From assembly GCA_958510825.1 (NCBI GenBank), contig OY294044.1, positions 106,058,893 through 106,122,892 of the forward strand: DNA of 64,000 bases, written 5' to 3'. This document shows positions 1 to 10,794 of the stretch, in pieces. The position numbers and the translations under genes are program-made. Under the pieces are notes generated by a model. The model was not told the origin of the DNA, did no database searches, and saw only the letters and a program-made list of their open reading frames with translations. Origin of the DNA: Brachypterus glaber (lineage: Eukaryota > Arthropoda > Insecta > Coleoptera > Kateretidae). Within the stretch, counting starts at the first letter, position 1. Every line of letters begins with the position of its first letter.

Positions 1-728
1 CCTGCGTACCCAAAATTTGGGTTGATGGATTTTTATGATCGAGGTGTCAAAATGTTCGTCTTGATAAGAGCTTTTAAAAAAATAGTGGCGTATTAAAAGA
101 TTCAATATGGCGGATTAAATATGGCGGCTGGAAACCAGAGAAAAATCGAGAGTTCGAATCAAAAAGCTTGTAAGAAAAAAAATTGGCTTTCGATTCGATT
201 GAATTTGGGCTCAAATTGTTAGTATTTGACGTTCCAAAAAAGTTTGGAAAAATGCAACATGGCGGATCCAAGATGGCGGCTAAAATCTTGAATTTTGCAA
301 ATTTGACTTTGGATTTGTGATCAGCGACCTCGAAAAGTCCCACAAACCATGTTGCATGTTGCATTTCTCCAACCTACCCTGCTGATTAACCGGACTTGAG
401 CGGATGAAATTCACCCGCTAAAGTCCAGTCTATGCACCATTTATACCCGCACAGACCCGTCATTTTCAATAGGGTACCTTTCAAACTTTTTGGAGACGTC
501 AAACACCAACAATTTGAGCCCAAACCAATCGAATCGAAAGCCAATTTTTTTTCTTACAACCTTTTTGATTTGAACTCACGATTTTTCTCTGGTTTCAAGC
601 CGCAATATTTAATCCGCCATATTGAATTTTTCAATACGCCACCATTTTTTTTTGAAAGCTCTTGTCCAGACGAATATTTTGACACATTGATCATAAAAAT
701 CCATCAATCTAAATTTTGGGTACGCAGG
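1..728. mobile_element. Foldback element, near-complete palindrome
   Basis: The first bases (CCTGCGTACCCAAAATTT) return as the reverse complement ending at 728, and the two halves pair imperfectly along about 360 bp around a centre near 365-440. The arms carry ATGGCGG motifs. No transposase is encoded. The two ORFs of similar sequence on opposite strands are the palindrome read twice. The left end coincides with the window edge, so the target duplication cannot be checked. Confidence 0.8.
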
Positions 729-820
729 TGATCCGGTTGACATGAAACGTCCCATATATATTTGCATAGACGCAACTAGGAGTACAAGTTTAAGGGGGGC
801 TATGCTCCATGCGGGGCGCG

Positions 821-1332
821 CGCAAATCCTGAATAGAAATTAAGTTTTAGTGGCTTGCCAACGCAAACCAAGAGTTAATCCTGTTAGTAGGACGTCTACG
901 CATTATAAAACTCTCAGGAACAAATCTTTTTTTTTAGTGTGTTTTTTGTTTTGGTAGGGGCGCCAAATTTAATAAAAATTCTACCTCCACAAGAAAAAAG
1001 CCTATCTACGCACCCGGGCCTTAGGGCGGCTAATGTCTGCTCAGTACGTAGGCCTAATGTAGGATTGCCAACGGGCGGCCAACGAACCAGTGTTTGATGT
1101 GAATAGACTATTTCTGTGAATAGATTTAAATTCTCCGATAAAAATGGATATAAAACTATAAAGAACTATTAAGTCGACTATGTTCATTATTTAGGAATAA
1201 AGTCTATTATCTTCTGATACCGAGCACCTCAGGTTGATGGTTATATATAATGTGTAGACCTCCTACTAAAAGAATTAACTTTTGGTTTGCGTCGACAAGC
1301 CACTTAAACTTAATGTCTATGTAGGATTAGCG
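821..1332. mobile_element. Small inverted-repeat element (MITE-like)
   Basis: An arm at about 821-909 is repeated inverted at about 1244-1332 (shared core GACAAGCCACTTAA on one side, TTAAGTTTTAGTGGC on the other). The interior is unrelated and non-coding. Superfamily not recognised. Confidence 0.65.
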
Positions 1333-1350
1333 TGCCTGCGTACTAATTTT

Positions 1351-1634
1351 ACATTACATTACATTTTTGTTTGACCTCGTACTATTCTACTTAATTAAGT
1401 ATCCCCTAAGTCCGGGACTTGTGTGGGCTAGTAGTAGAGGGAACCACCGGCTTTAATTGACTTTCGAACCAATTTATAGGGAGTGTCCGATTCACTTACG
1501 CCTTCGCCAAATTTCAATTATTAATTAACTGAAAAAGGCAAATCGGCGCCGGCGCGCCGGTGAGAATCGAACTCACGCTATTTGTGTAGTAAACTCGCCA
1601 AATACGACGCGGTAGTCCACTATACCAATCCTCC
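1351..1634 (-). mobile_element. tRNA-derived SINE, near full length
   Basis: Read on the minus strand it starts at 1634 with a tRNA-like head (GGAGGATTGGTATAGTGG, an A-box-like stretch) and has a B-box-like GAGTTCGATTCTC about 55 bases later. A tRNA-unrelated body of about 200 bp follows. Two further copies are at 48501-48635 (plus, lacking the head) and 58513-58684 (minus, body deleted). The multi-copy state and the body argue against a functional tRNA gene. Confidence 0.75.
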
Positions 1635-1639
1635 AATAT

Positions 1640-2890
1640 TTAAGTACTTTTTTACGCGCGCGTATTTTTTTGTGGGATTTCAAGTTTATGGAGAACTTGA
1701 CCCTCGAGTCGAGGGCCTCGACTGATTCTATGTTAATTTTTACGAACAAAACTAATTGTAAAATGTAAAATGACATTATATTGGCTTATTAAGCTTTACA
1801 AAAAAAAACATATACACACCATTTTATTCAATAGGGGTCATATTAATTACGTCACACACTGGGGTGGGGGTTAGCTCTTCATTAAGAGTGATAATGGGAT
1901 AGAAGATATAACTCCAAAGTGCTAAAGTTTTTTATTTTTTTAAATTTATAAAACTACACTACATTTTACAAATATCCTATACTTTACATAGCTCGTGTAA
2001 TTTTACAGTATCAATGTAAATTTACGCGGTTCAGTTACAGGTTTGAAATAAATTGACGGTAAACTTGACTTAAACACTTAAAAAAGGTTATACAGACCCG
2101 TAATTCAAAAACATACCTATAGGTACATACAGGGTGTACCAGAATGTTTCCAAAATCCCTTAGGGGTGAGATATCATCAAAACAATGCCAGTTCTTATAA
2201 AATTTTTGGCTACGGCCCCACTACTCTGAGATATTGGCCACCAAAGATAAAAAATCCAATTTTTTGAATAGCTTTTTTACTTTATAATTTTTTTTAACAA
2301 TTTTTCTAGAGTGGTTGAAGAAAATTAATACGCATCTAATGATTTTTTTAAACCAATGTATCACACAACCACCCTTTCCCTTTAAAACAATGTCCCTCTT
2401 GCCCCCCTGTCTCCATTGTGCTTCCTAAGCATATCAAATATATGCTAAAAAATTATTTTGGTTATATTATTTAAGTTTTAAAAATTTCAAATTGATTTCT
2501 TAAGCCTAGCGGACTTTTGACACGCTCTGTAACATATAATACATGCAATTCATTTTTTATAGCCATGTCCAAGTCATGTTATAACGTATGAAAAGTGTAA
2601 TTAAATTAGTTTAAGTTATAATTATTAATTAACTAATTTTTTATATATAAATAATTTATAAATGTATTAAACCAGCAGCCAAAACTTTCTTATTTTAGCA
2701 ATTTACGTAGTATGGTACCACTTTCGTAGACAAATGAGAGACTCGCATGCAATCACATTACACCAGACGAATAGTGGTATTTGCATGCATTTGATGATTT
2801 AATAGTTATTTTCTTAAGCTACGGTTTCATCCAAAATTCGCAGTCGCTGACGACTGGGACCGGGTAGCCGCGACCGAGTCGTTAAAACAT
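1640..2890. other. Intergenic AT-rich stretch
   Basis: No gene is seen. About 2349-2460 resembles one half of the TIR element at 19883-20595 (shared run of CCC-rich and TATATGCTAAAA sequence). A GGGTGT-type TIR end may lie near 2130. The rest is unassigned. Confidence 0.4.
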
Positions 2891-3150
2891 CTCCAATGCA
2901 TTTTAAATGTCCCTGTTTTCCTAGCTGCTACCGAGTCGTCACTACTAACTACTGGTCGCCGGTCGCTTTACCGCTCCGGGAGCAGAGGCACGACCAATTC
3001 GTCACGAATTTGACAGTGTGTGAACAGATGTGCGCTGTGACAAGTGTTTATTTTTTCATTCCACAGCAGAGTAGAAAAAGTTATGGCAGGTATGTAATAA
3101 TTTGTACTTGTAGGGATGTTAAAAACTGTTTTTTTTTATACGTTGTTTAA
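2820..3150. other. GC-richer island, unassigned
   Basis: Base composition rises clearly from about 2830 to 3040. A pyrimidine tract with CAG at 3064-3066 is followed 23 bases later by GTATGT, which would fit a tiny exon, but no protein similarity is recognised. It may be the end of an unidentified DNA transposon. Confidence 0.25.
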
Positions 3151-3296
3151 AAACATTGTTTTAAAACGTTTTTTCGTTTTTTTTTTAAATTATTTGTCGT
3201 ACCCAATTCTCAACAAAAAATGTTTTTAATTAATAAACTGTCTTTTAGTTGTGAAATTAGTACAATTCGTGTATTTATATTATTTTATTTTATTTG

Positions 3297-3496
3297 NNNN
3301 NNNNNNNNNNNNNNNNNNNNNNNNNNNNNNNNNNNNNNNNNNNNNNNNNNNNNNNNNNNNNNNNNNNNNNNNNNNNNNNNNNNNNNNNNNNNNNNNNNNN
3401 NNNNNNNNNNNNNNNNNNNNNNNNNNNNNNNNNNNNNNNNNNNNNNNNNNNNNNNNNNNNNNNNNNNNNNNNNNNNNNNNNNNNNNNNNNNNNNNN
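3297..3496. other. Assembly gap of 200 N
   Basis: Exactly 200 N. It removes the upstream part of the adjacent Penelope-like reverse transcriptase. ORFs running through it are artefacts. Confidence 0.99.
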
Positions 3497-4563
3497 GTTC
3501 TATGAACAAGTGTCAGGCGCCGCAATGGGATCCCCATTATCACCCCCTGCGGCCAATGCTTTCATGGAATACTTCGAGAAAAAAGCTATTGAGTCATTTC
3601 CATTAAAACCTAAAATTTGGCGCAGATACGTAGACGATGTCTATGCTATTTGGCCCCATGGCATGGAAAGCCTTCAAGGTTTTCTAAATCACCTCAATTC
3701 CCAACATAAATCTATACGGTTTACGATGGAAATTGAGAACAACGGATCACTTCCCTTTTTGGACGTTTTGGTTTACAAAACGGAAAATGGCTCAATAGGA
3801 CACTCGGTATACAGGAAGAAAACCCACACTGACAGATACCTAAACTCATTTTCACATCACCATCCCTCTCAAAAACGCTCGGTAGTTAATTCACTTGTTC
3901 ATAGGGCTTTCATGATTTCAGACAAGAATTCCCTAGACACAGAACTCCTTAAACTAACCAAAGCCTTGACCATGAACGGTTATACCAAAAAAAGACATTA
4001 ATAAGACCATATACAAATACAGAAATCCCAGACCCAAACAACAGGACAATAGTGACAATGACAGACAGACACAAGTTATACTTCCCTATGTAAGCGGTAT
4101 CACGGATAAAATAGGTAAACTTTTGAAGAAGTCAAATATTAAGCCTATATTTCGGTCCAACCAAAAATTAGGTCAATGTTTGACTTCAACAAAAGACAAA
4201 ATACCCCTGAGTTCAGAAGGCGTATATAAAATACCTTGCTCCTGTGGTACGGTTTACATAGGTGAAACTAAGAGAAAAATTTCTACAAGACTTCAAGAGC
4301 ATGAGCGCAATATAAGAAAGAAACAAATTTCCTTATCGGCAGTAGCCGAACATGTACATGAAACAGGTCATAAAATCAATTTGTCTGAAACAAAACAAAT
4401 ATTAACAGAAAACAGAAAAATGCCAAGGAAGATACGGGAATCGATAGAAATCATCAAGCATCCTAACAATATCAATCGGGACACTGGTTACCACTTACCT
4501 GCAATATGGAAGTCGTTAATAGGAAAAACCTCGTCACGGGTGAATAACCACAACTCGTCATAA
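3497..4563 (+). pseudogene. Penelope-like reverse transcriptase with GIY-YIG endonuclease, frameshifted and 5' truncated
   Basis: Penelope-like elements encode one protein with a telomerase-related reverse transcriptase and a C-terminal GIY-YIG nuclease that nicks target DNA. After the gap the frame opens at 3498 with a GSPLSP motif and the catalytic YVDD at 3627-3638. It continues to a stop at 3999-4001. The next frame carries on without a break from 4000: a linker, GVYKIPCSCG at about 4219, VYIGETKR at 4252, and the usual C-terminal stretch, ending at TAA 4561-4563. The switch sits at a run of seven A (3987-3993), so one indel separates two otherwise intact parts. That indel could be a mutation or an assembly error in a homopolymer. 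The start codon is not visible because of the gap. Family assignment is firm; activity is unknown. Confidence 0.9.
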
Positions 4564-4603
4564 ATAGTGACACAAGTTGATTCGAAACTTAGTTTCAGAT
4601 TAA

Positions 4604-4644
4604 TCCCTGAAGATGTCTCTAGTAGTAAGAGACGAAACGTCGGA
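4604..4644 (+). ncRNA. Penelope-type hammerhead ribozyme motif
   Basis: CUGAAGA (4607-4613) is followed by one extra U, a perfect six-pair helix II (GUCUCU/AGAGAC, loop AGUAGUA) and GAAA (4634-4637). Helix III is the palindrome ACGU (4637-4640), and C4641 would be the cleavage base. A short helix I (UCC with GGA) closes it. Penelope-like elements are known to carry hammerheads with a very short helix III. The extra U between the core and helix II departs from the consensus, so activity is uncertain. Confidence 0.7.
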
Positions 4645-4689
4645 AAGTGAAAATCCATTAACACGGTCTAAACCCGAAAGTGAAAGTTC

Positions 4690-5286
4690 TTTATAATATA
4701 TTATATTTATGCGCTTTCCATCTTAAAAGCTTTAAATCACTCATATTCATAAATTTTAATTTATTTAATTGAATCTTGATATTAAAAGCAGGCCACTAAA
4801 AACTAATTTAAATACTTAGATATTAAAAATATATTTGCAGTAAAGAATTACGGATATCAAAACATTGAATGACTGCTCTGCAGTACAGCGTTGCCAAAGT
4901 TTATTAGAAACCGATAGGAAATTGTTTTTTTATGGGTGAAAACACCCGTTATTTTATTTATTTTCAGTTGAAAACTAAAGTTTTTAAACAAAAACAGCAA
5001 TGATTATTATTTAAATGCTAATATATGTGATTACAACTATTTTATTGGAATAATCTCAAGCATAAAATATCCCTCGAGCAAAGTTTAGACTTGGCAACAT
5101 TCCCGAACAAGTGAACATCGTGGATTTAAAAAGCGCGGCAAATTTGAGATTTAAATTTTTATTTATAGTTGTAAAGTAATATTGTTGTTTAGTTCTTAAA
5201 TTTTTAATTTAAATACGAAACAACATAAAACATTGTAAAATTATATACTTCCTTATTTTGTTTGTGAAATCGTCTTTTAAAATACC
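4690..5286. other. AT-rich intergenic, nothing recognised
   Basis: No coding signal, TIR pair or tandem repeat is seen. Confidence 0.4.
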
Positions 5287-5487
5287 ATTCGTGCATGTTG
5301 AATTATACATAATTTTTTTATTGTAAAAAAATATTTTGCTTAAGGAAATTGTTTTCGTGCATTTTTCGTCAAAATTCGTCAAAATTCCCCGACCTGCGGT
5401 CTGGAACGAAAAATGCACTCAAAAAATTGCCAAGCAAAATATTTTTTTAATACAGTAAAAAAATTATCGATAATTCAACATGCACTT
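5287..5487. repeat. 200-bp hairpin
   Basis: The left arm starts CGTGCATGTTGAATTATA and pairs with the right arm ending TAATTCAACATGCAC. Arms are about 85 bp around a spacer near 5370-5405. Probably a small MITE. Confidence 0.65.
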
Positions 5488-5982
5488 ATGATATTACTAC
5501 TGAAAAAAATAGCCACTCTCCCGCTTGCTTGCACTCTACTGAGTAAACAGTATCTGTCAAGAAACTGAAGGGTGATCCAAGGTGCACTATGATCAAGGTA
5601 CAACAGTCTCCCCTATAAATTTTTGACTGTATCTGTATTATTGATATGAAATTTTTAATAAAATATATCGGAAAAACAAGAAAAAAGTGCCATATTTGGA
5701 TTTTGTCGCCTTGTAAAAAAATAACTAGGGTAGATATTTAAAATCTGCAATGAATTATTTTTATTTAGTTATATTTCCATATATGTATATATACAGTGTG
5801 TCCCCGGATAGGTAAAACGAATCTTGTAAAAGTTAAAAATATCTCGATTTAAATTTTCATGTTTTGGGGTTCAGCCCTTAACATTAATTTATAACATAGT
5901 TTCAGTTTTGAAAAATCAAGTATGCCTTGGAAGTTCTCGAAAAACCTATTTTTCTGTAAAGTGCCTTTCTAAAAAATAAAAT

Positions 5983-6488
5983 AAAAAGAGTCCAACCAAC
6001 CTTATTTTAAACGAAATACTAAAGAAAATCTTGTTAAACTTTAAGCGTTAAGTAATAATCAAATTACGCCTTATGGTAAAATCACAAAATTTATCATTTT
6101 CTCTTGGTATTTCAATTTTACAAGTCCAGAGAATCAAGTTTAGCGGTATTTAAAAGATTTTCAGTGTGCCTTAATATTTTAGTGGCCCCTTAATCAAGTT
6201 ATCCGGCTTATCCAAGTTATCCGATATTTCTCTAAAAATTTGGTTGGTACTAGAACCAAATTAAGCCATTTTTAAGTGAAATTGCGTTAAAATGATTAGA
6301 TTTATCTTAATTATCCGGCTTACCCGGCTTTATCCGAGCATCAAACTGAAACGGGACCACCTCATGAATGCCCTCTTTAAATTGCAAAAAGTTTCATTAA
6401 ATTCCGTTCATTCGTTCCAAAGTTATGCGGGGACAAACATAAAAGAAGTCACACGTTGAATTGATAACCTCCTTCTTTTTGGAAGTTG
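5983..6488 (-). repeat. Dispersed repeat, arm of a 4.4-kb inverted repeat
   Basis: It matches 9919-10410 in opposite orientation over about 500 bp with moderate divergence. Recognisable marks are a GACTTCCAAAAAGGAGG-type end at 6488 and several TTATCCGGCTTA motifs. No protein is encoded. Confidence 0.7.
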
Positions 6489-6640
6489 GTGATAGTATAT
6501 TACATAACTAGTGTGGAAAGTGACATATTTCACGCGAGTGGAAAGGTTTACGAACGAGCCGCCAGGCGAGTAAGGAAACCCCCAGAGTGTATGAAATACA
6601 CTTTCCAACAAGTTATGTACACTATTTTTCCTACGATCCC
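6487..6640. repeat. Nested hairpin with CTAGT and GC-rich tip
   Basis: The outer arm ATAACTAGTGTGGAAAGTG pairs with CACTTTCCAACAAGTTAT. The centre (CGAACGAGCCGCCAGGCG) is GC-rich. Its layout resembles the hairpins at 33867, 39900, 55347 and 60409. Confidence 0.5.
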
Positions 6641-7753
6641 GAAAAAAATATGAAGTTTCTTATTTTAAAATTGTCTAATTTTTATTAATTTTCAAGAAAA
6701 GCAAAGCACAAAATAAATATAAATAGCATACTAATTTATATATGTAGGTATGTTAAACAGGAAATATGATTTTCATTTAGCTTTAGTTTTATATTTAATA
6801 CAATACATAGCTGTTTAATGGGTTGCCTATTCCTAAATAAATGCAAACTTGAGTTTGCCTCTTAAATTAGATTTCTGTGGTTATGCTGCCATTTAAGACA
6901 GTAAACTCGTACTGTTTTACATTTCATAAGAAAAATAATGTGTATTTTGATGTTTTTTATGTAATGTAAGGTAACTAAATAAAAAATTAAGTAATTTTTA
7001 TAAGATCTAGGCTGTCTAGACTAGACAGTAATGGTCAAAATAGTATTTTTTACATGAAAAACAGAAATATTTGGATTAAAACACTTAAAATATATAAAAG
7101 GCTGTGGTGAAAGGTGGAAAATGGTTTATAAAACAAGGTGAATAAAATTCGTAGAATCTACGAGGTAAATATCTAAATAAAATTAGGCAAACCTCCATAC
7201 ATAAATATCACACGAGTGTGATATAGATATATCAAACTAGTGCGATATGAGGCGTTTTTTAAAGAACAAAAGAGTGTGATAAATGTCATTTTCATAGAGG
7301 ATCGTAGGAAAAAAATATAGTCTGGTTCAAGAAAACTAACTGTTTTTTGTGGTTCTGTCTAATTACTTATAGTGGATTGTTTTGTGTAAAGCATTTGAAC
7401 TTAATCCGGGCCTGTCTTTATACATGAAAAGGTAATTAACACCTTAACTTTCGTTTTTCGTGAATTCGCTCTCCCTCTTCTCCGCAATGATTGTTCAAGC
7501 AAAATATACTAGAAAACGTTACATAAATATGATTCATCTGAATTTTTTTATAATAATACTCGTGCCAGATATGGGGATTGTTTGTCGGTATTACACACTG
7601 AAAATGCCCTTGTTACAGTATAAAATACGTATTTTCTCTCGTTCTAATTATGTAATAATTAAAATAATTCTATACATATATTCAATAATATTCTATGAAA
7701 AATATTATTGGCTTACACGAGGGGTGTCTCACCTTTACATGTACGCTTTAGCT
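6641..7753. other. AT-rich intergenic
   Basis: No gene is recognised. A fragment near 7290-7320 (GGATCGTAGGAAAAAAATAT) is the reverse complement of 6627-6650, so 6487-7320 may be one decayed palindromic element. Confidence 0.35.
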
Positions 7754-7921
7754 GACATTACCTCGACATTACTTGACAGTACGGGACATTACCTGACATT
7801 ACTTGACATTACTTGACATTACAAGACATTACTTGACATTACAAGACATTACTTGACATTACAAGACATTACTTGACATTACAAGACATTACTTGACATT
7901 ACAAGACATTACTTGACATTA
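7754..7921. repeat. GACATTAC short tandem array
   Basis: A roughly 10-bp unit (TTGACATTAC alternating with AAGACATTAC, giving a 20-bp higher period) repeats about 16 times. The same unit continues at 8679-8697 and 9138-9172, so the LINE fragment between them sits inside the array. Confidence 0.85.
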
Positions 7922-8548
7922 CGGATGCGGATGATATGGTTCTGCTGTGCCCTTCCCTTGAGGGACTGTATAAACTCATTAGGATATGTGAAGATTTCGC
8001 TGTAGAGCACCACCTTGTATATAATGTCAACAAAACCTGTGCCATGGTGTTCAGACCTTCTAATTATAAAGACTTAGTGGTGCCCCCGATCAAACTTAAC
8101 GGTAGTCTTATAAGTATAGTGTCGCAATTCAAATACTTAGGGCATATTCTAACCTGTGATCTCTCCGATAATCTCGACATTCAGAAACAGTACTAAGCCC
8201 TCTGCGTCCGTGCTAATATGTTAACCCGTCGTTTCTCCAAGTGTAACTCTGACATTAAAAAAACTGTTATTTCAAACATATTGCTCAGGGATCTACATGT
8301 CCGAACTCTGGTGTAATTATACACTGGGATGGTGGAATAAACTGCGCGTGTGCTATAATAATGCGTTTAGACTCTTAAATAACATACCGAGATTTTCTAG
8401 TGCTAGTGAAATGTTTGCTACGGCTCGTGTTAATGACTTCCTAGCTATTCGTAGATTTCGGGCTTTTGGGTTCCGCGATCGGCTGTATAAATCTTCCAAC
8501 CTCTTTATTGTGGCTCTGCTAAGGAGAGTTTTAATGGGGGGACGGTAG
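7922..8548 (+). pseudogene. LINE reverse transcriptase C-terminal part, broken
   Basis: The first frame reads ADDMVLLCPSLEGL and on through FKYLGHILT to a stop at 8194-8196. The same frame continues (ALCVRANMLTRRF) and then shifts near 8297 to SELWCNYTLG and FRLLNNIPRFSSASEMF, ending at a stop at 8546-8548. These are the usual blocks after the catalytic ADD motif in CR1/Jockey-like LINE reverse transcriptases. One stop and one frameshift make it a dead copy. The clade is not settled from this fragment. Confidence 0.8.
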
Positions 8549-8672
8549 CTCTTTTGAACTTTTGTATATTGGCTAATTATTAATTTTCTTGTAGATATTT
8601 TGTATGTTTTGTATTTTTTTTTGTATTTTTTGTATATGGCCCTCTGGGCTGGAATAAAGGATTATTATTATT
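7922..8672 (+). mobile_element. 5'-truncated LINE fragment
   Basis: It begins exactly at the catalytic ADDM motif of a LINE reverse transcriptase and runs to a 3' end of TGGAATAAAGG followed by ATT repeats, the usual untranslated end of such LINEs. GACATTAC repeats flank both ends. Confidence 0.8.
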
Positions 8673-8779
8673 ACTCGACATTACAGACATTATGTCCTAG
8701 TGCGCATGTGCGTAGACATTATCTACTATTTACGCCTGCGCGTAGACATTGCGTGCTTGTAAATTTCTACGCAAAAGGG

Positions 8780-9590
8780 GAAGGTTAGTTCTGAAACATG
8801 ACATGGGATGGGTGTTTTTTATTTCATATTCGTTAAACATAAACTTAAACCTAAAAAACGATTTTTTTTTATTTATCAAAAATCATACAAGCAGTTTTTT
8901 CCCAGTGTAAAAAAGTACCACCAGTGGACCACTAGTAATGGTGTGTAAGTAAAAAAATCAACCATTCATTCAAATAAAATACTGCGGCCAACTAAAGAAT
9001 ACTTATCACTACATATGTTTATTTTTAAAGGGTCCCGGACCCTGTGTCCGTAACGAAATCATGAACTTGTATAGGATCGCTCGGTTTTCCGGACGGGATA
9101 CTCTTGTTAGGAGCATATTTAATTCTATTGTTTATTACTTGACATTACCTTGACATTACTCGACATTACGACGTTATTTTGCATTTTTGACAATACATGT
9201 ACACATTTTGGCCAGTGAAACACCCCTCGGGCTTACAAGATGGATATGGTCATGCCAACGAACTGATAACTCTTCTCTCTAGAATAGGCATTTCATTCGT
9301 TAAAACTGACAAAAACGTTGGCAACATAAACATTCGTCTGTCTTACTCGCACATCTTTGTTCTAACAGAGACAACAATACCAGTTACTGGTAATTGTTAT
9401 TGTTCAGGCCTGAATATACCTACTATTTGTTTACAAACAAACCGAGATGTTGGCGATACTTTATTTTAACGGTATGCGTATTCTGGAAACAAGAGTTATT
9501 AGTTCGTTGGTTCTTGCATAAGTGTATGGGCATATTTGTTTTCTTTCATCTAAAGAATTTCATATACGCCACCTAGTTAAAAATTGTACA
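8780..9590. other. Intergenic, partly GACATTAC repeats
   Basis: No gene is supported. Short GACATTAC repeats are at 9138-9172. The 90-residue ORF at 9197 has no recognised domain. Confidence 0.35.
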
Positions 9591-9845
9591 TTTTAACTTA
9601 CGCCTTACACTTCCACATCTCAAACTTAATACTTTCCCGTAACACCTCAATTTACCTTATTTTTAATTTGTTACCTTTTTTTCATGTCAATGTCATTATT
9701 TTAATTTTTTTATTTTAAGTTATATTTATCCCCTGAAGATGCCAATCCAATAAATGGTGAAACGTTGGGAAATGTTGTCTTTATATATAATTTAAACGCA
9801 GTTCTATAAACCGAGAGTTATTTTAATTAGTATAAAATACTACAT
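9590..9845 (+). mobile_element. 3' tail of a Penelope-like element
   Basis: Non-coding. It is recognised by the CCCTGAAGATG...GAAACGTTGGG tail at 9731-9769, which matches in layout the tail of the element at 3497-4690. The left boundary is a guess. Confidence 0.5.
9729..9770 (+). ncRNA. Penelope-type hammerhead-like motif
   Basis: CUGAAGA at 9733-9739, one extra U, then a weak helix II (GCCA/UGGU including one G-U pair, 10-base loop). GAAA is at 9759-9762, helix III is ACGU, U9766 is the cleavage base, and helix I is UCCC/GGGA. All three helices can form but helix II is short. Confidence 0.5.
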
Positions 9846-9918
9846 CAAAAAAATATTTTCCCATATAGTTGATAATAAAGCATTTTTCAAAGTTCGAAGA
9901 AAAAATATATATTTTTAA

Positions 9919-10410
9919 CCGACTTCCAAAAAGGAGGAGGACGTGTGATTTTGTTTTTTTTTATGTTTGTTCCCTTATAACTTTGGAACGAATGAACGGA
10001 ATTTGATGAAACTCTTTGCAACTTAAAGATGGCATTCATGAGGTGGTTCCGTTTTAATTTTACGCTCGGATAATGCCGGGTAAGCCGGATAATTTAGATA
10101 AATCTAATAATTTTAACGCAATTTCACTTAAAAATGGCTTAATTTGGTTCTGCTGCCAACCAAATTTTTAGAGAAATATCGGATAACTCGGATAAGCCGG
10201 ATAAATTTATTAAGGGGTCACTCAAATATTGAGGCACACTGAAAATCTTTTAAATGCCTCTAAACTTGATTCTTTGGACATGTAACATTAAAATATAAAA
10301 TGATAAATTTTGTTATTTTACCATAAGGCGTTATTTGATTATTACTTAAGACTTAAAGTTTAACAAGATTTTCTTTAGTATTTCGTAGAAAATAAGGTTG
10401 GTTGGACTCT
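9919..10410 (+). repeat. Dispersed repeat, second arm of the 4.4-kb inverted repeat
   Basis: It starts AACCGACTTCCAAAAAGG and is the inverted partner of 5983-6488. The AACCGACTTC...GGAGG start is a familiar dispersed motif in insect genomes; I do not know its element class. Confidence 0.7.
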
Positions 10411-10794
10411 TGGGCGCTGAAATAAAAATATTACTTTTATTTTTTAGAAATTTATCTTTAAGATAAAGACGTCACAACGCACTAACAGTGCGTTGTGACG
10501 TCAGCAGCTTGCCGAGATGGAAGGACAATTATAATTTAGTGTCTCTAAAAAGTAAAAAATTAATAAACCGACTTCTGTGTCTCTAAAAAGTATAAAATAA
10601 AAAAAAAGTCGGTGCCAATTTCACCCTTCCCTAAATTTATTACTAACAATTGTTTTTTCATTATTTTATTATTATTTGAAAATTTTTAAAATTTCGGAAA
10701 GCCTTGTATTCGTGTAAAAAATTTATTTTTTTTGTGTATTTTTGCGTTTTATGACGTTTTATGTCGATATAAATCAATTTCAAGCAAAAAAAAA

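Larger units (their letters stand above)
3497..4690 (+). mobile_element. Penelope-like retroelement, 5' lost in gap
   Basis: It contains the C-terminal reverse transcriptase, linker and GIY-YIG endonuclease coding region (3497-4563) and a 3' tail with a hammerhead-like motif at 4604-4644. The 3' boundary is not sharp and is taken near 4690, where the sequence becomes low-complexity AT. Confidence 0.85.

Noticed and set aside
1553..1634. A tRNA gene (also 58617-58684)
   Set aside because: A- and B-box-like motifs are there, but no proper anticodon arm is seen, copies differ, and a common SINE body follows.
2896..3150. 84-residue ORF in a GC-richer island
   Set aside because: No domain or family resemblance; splice-like signals inside it are too weak to support a gene.
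3220..3606. ORFs spanning the N run
   Set aside because: Made of X residues; only the frame after 3497 with reverse transcriptase motifs is real.
7460..7816. 118-residue ORF
   Set aside because: Low-complexity AT-rich translation ending in GACATTAC repeats; no domain.
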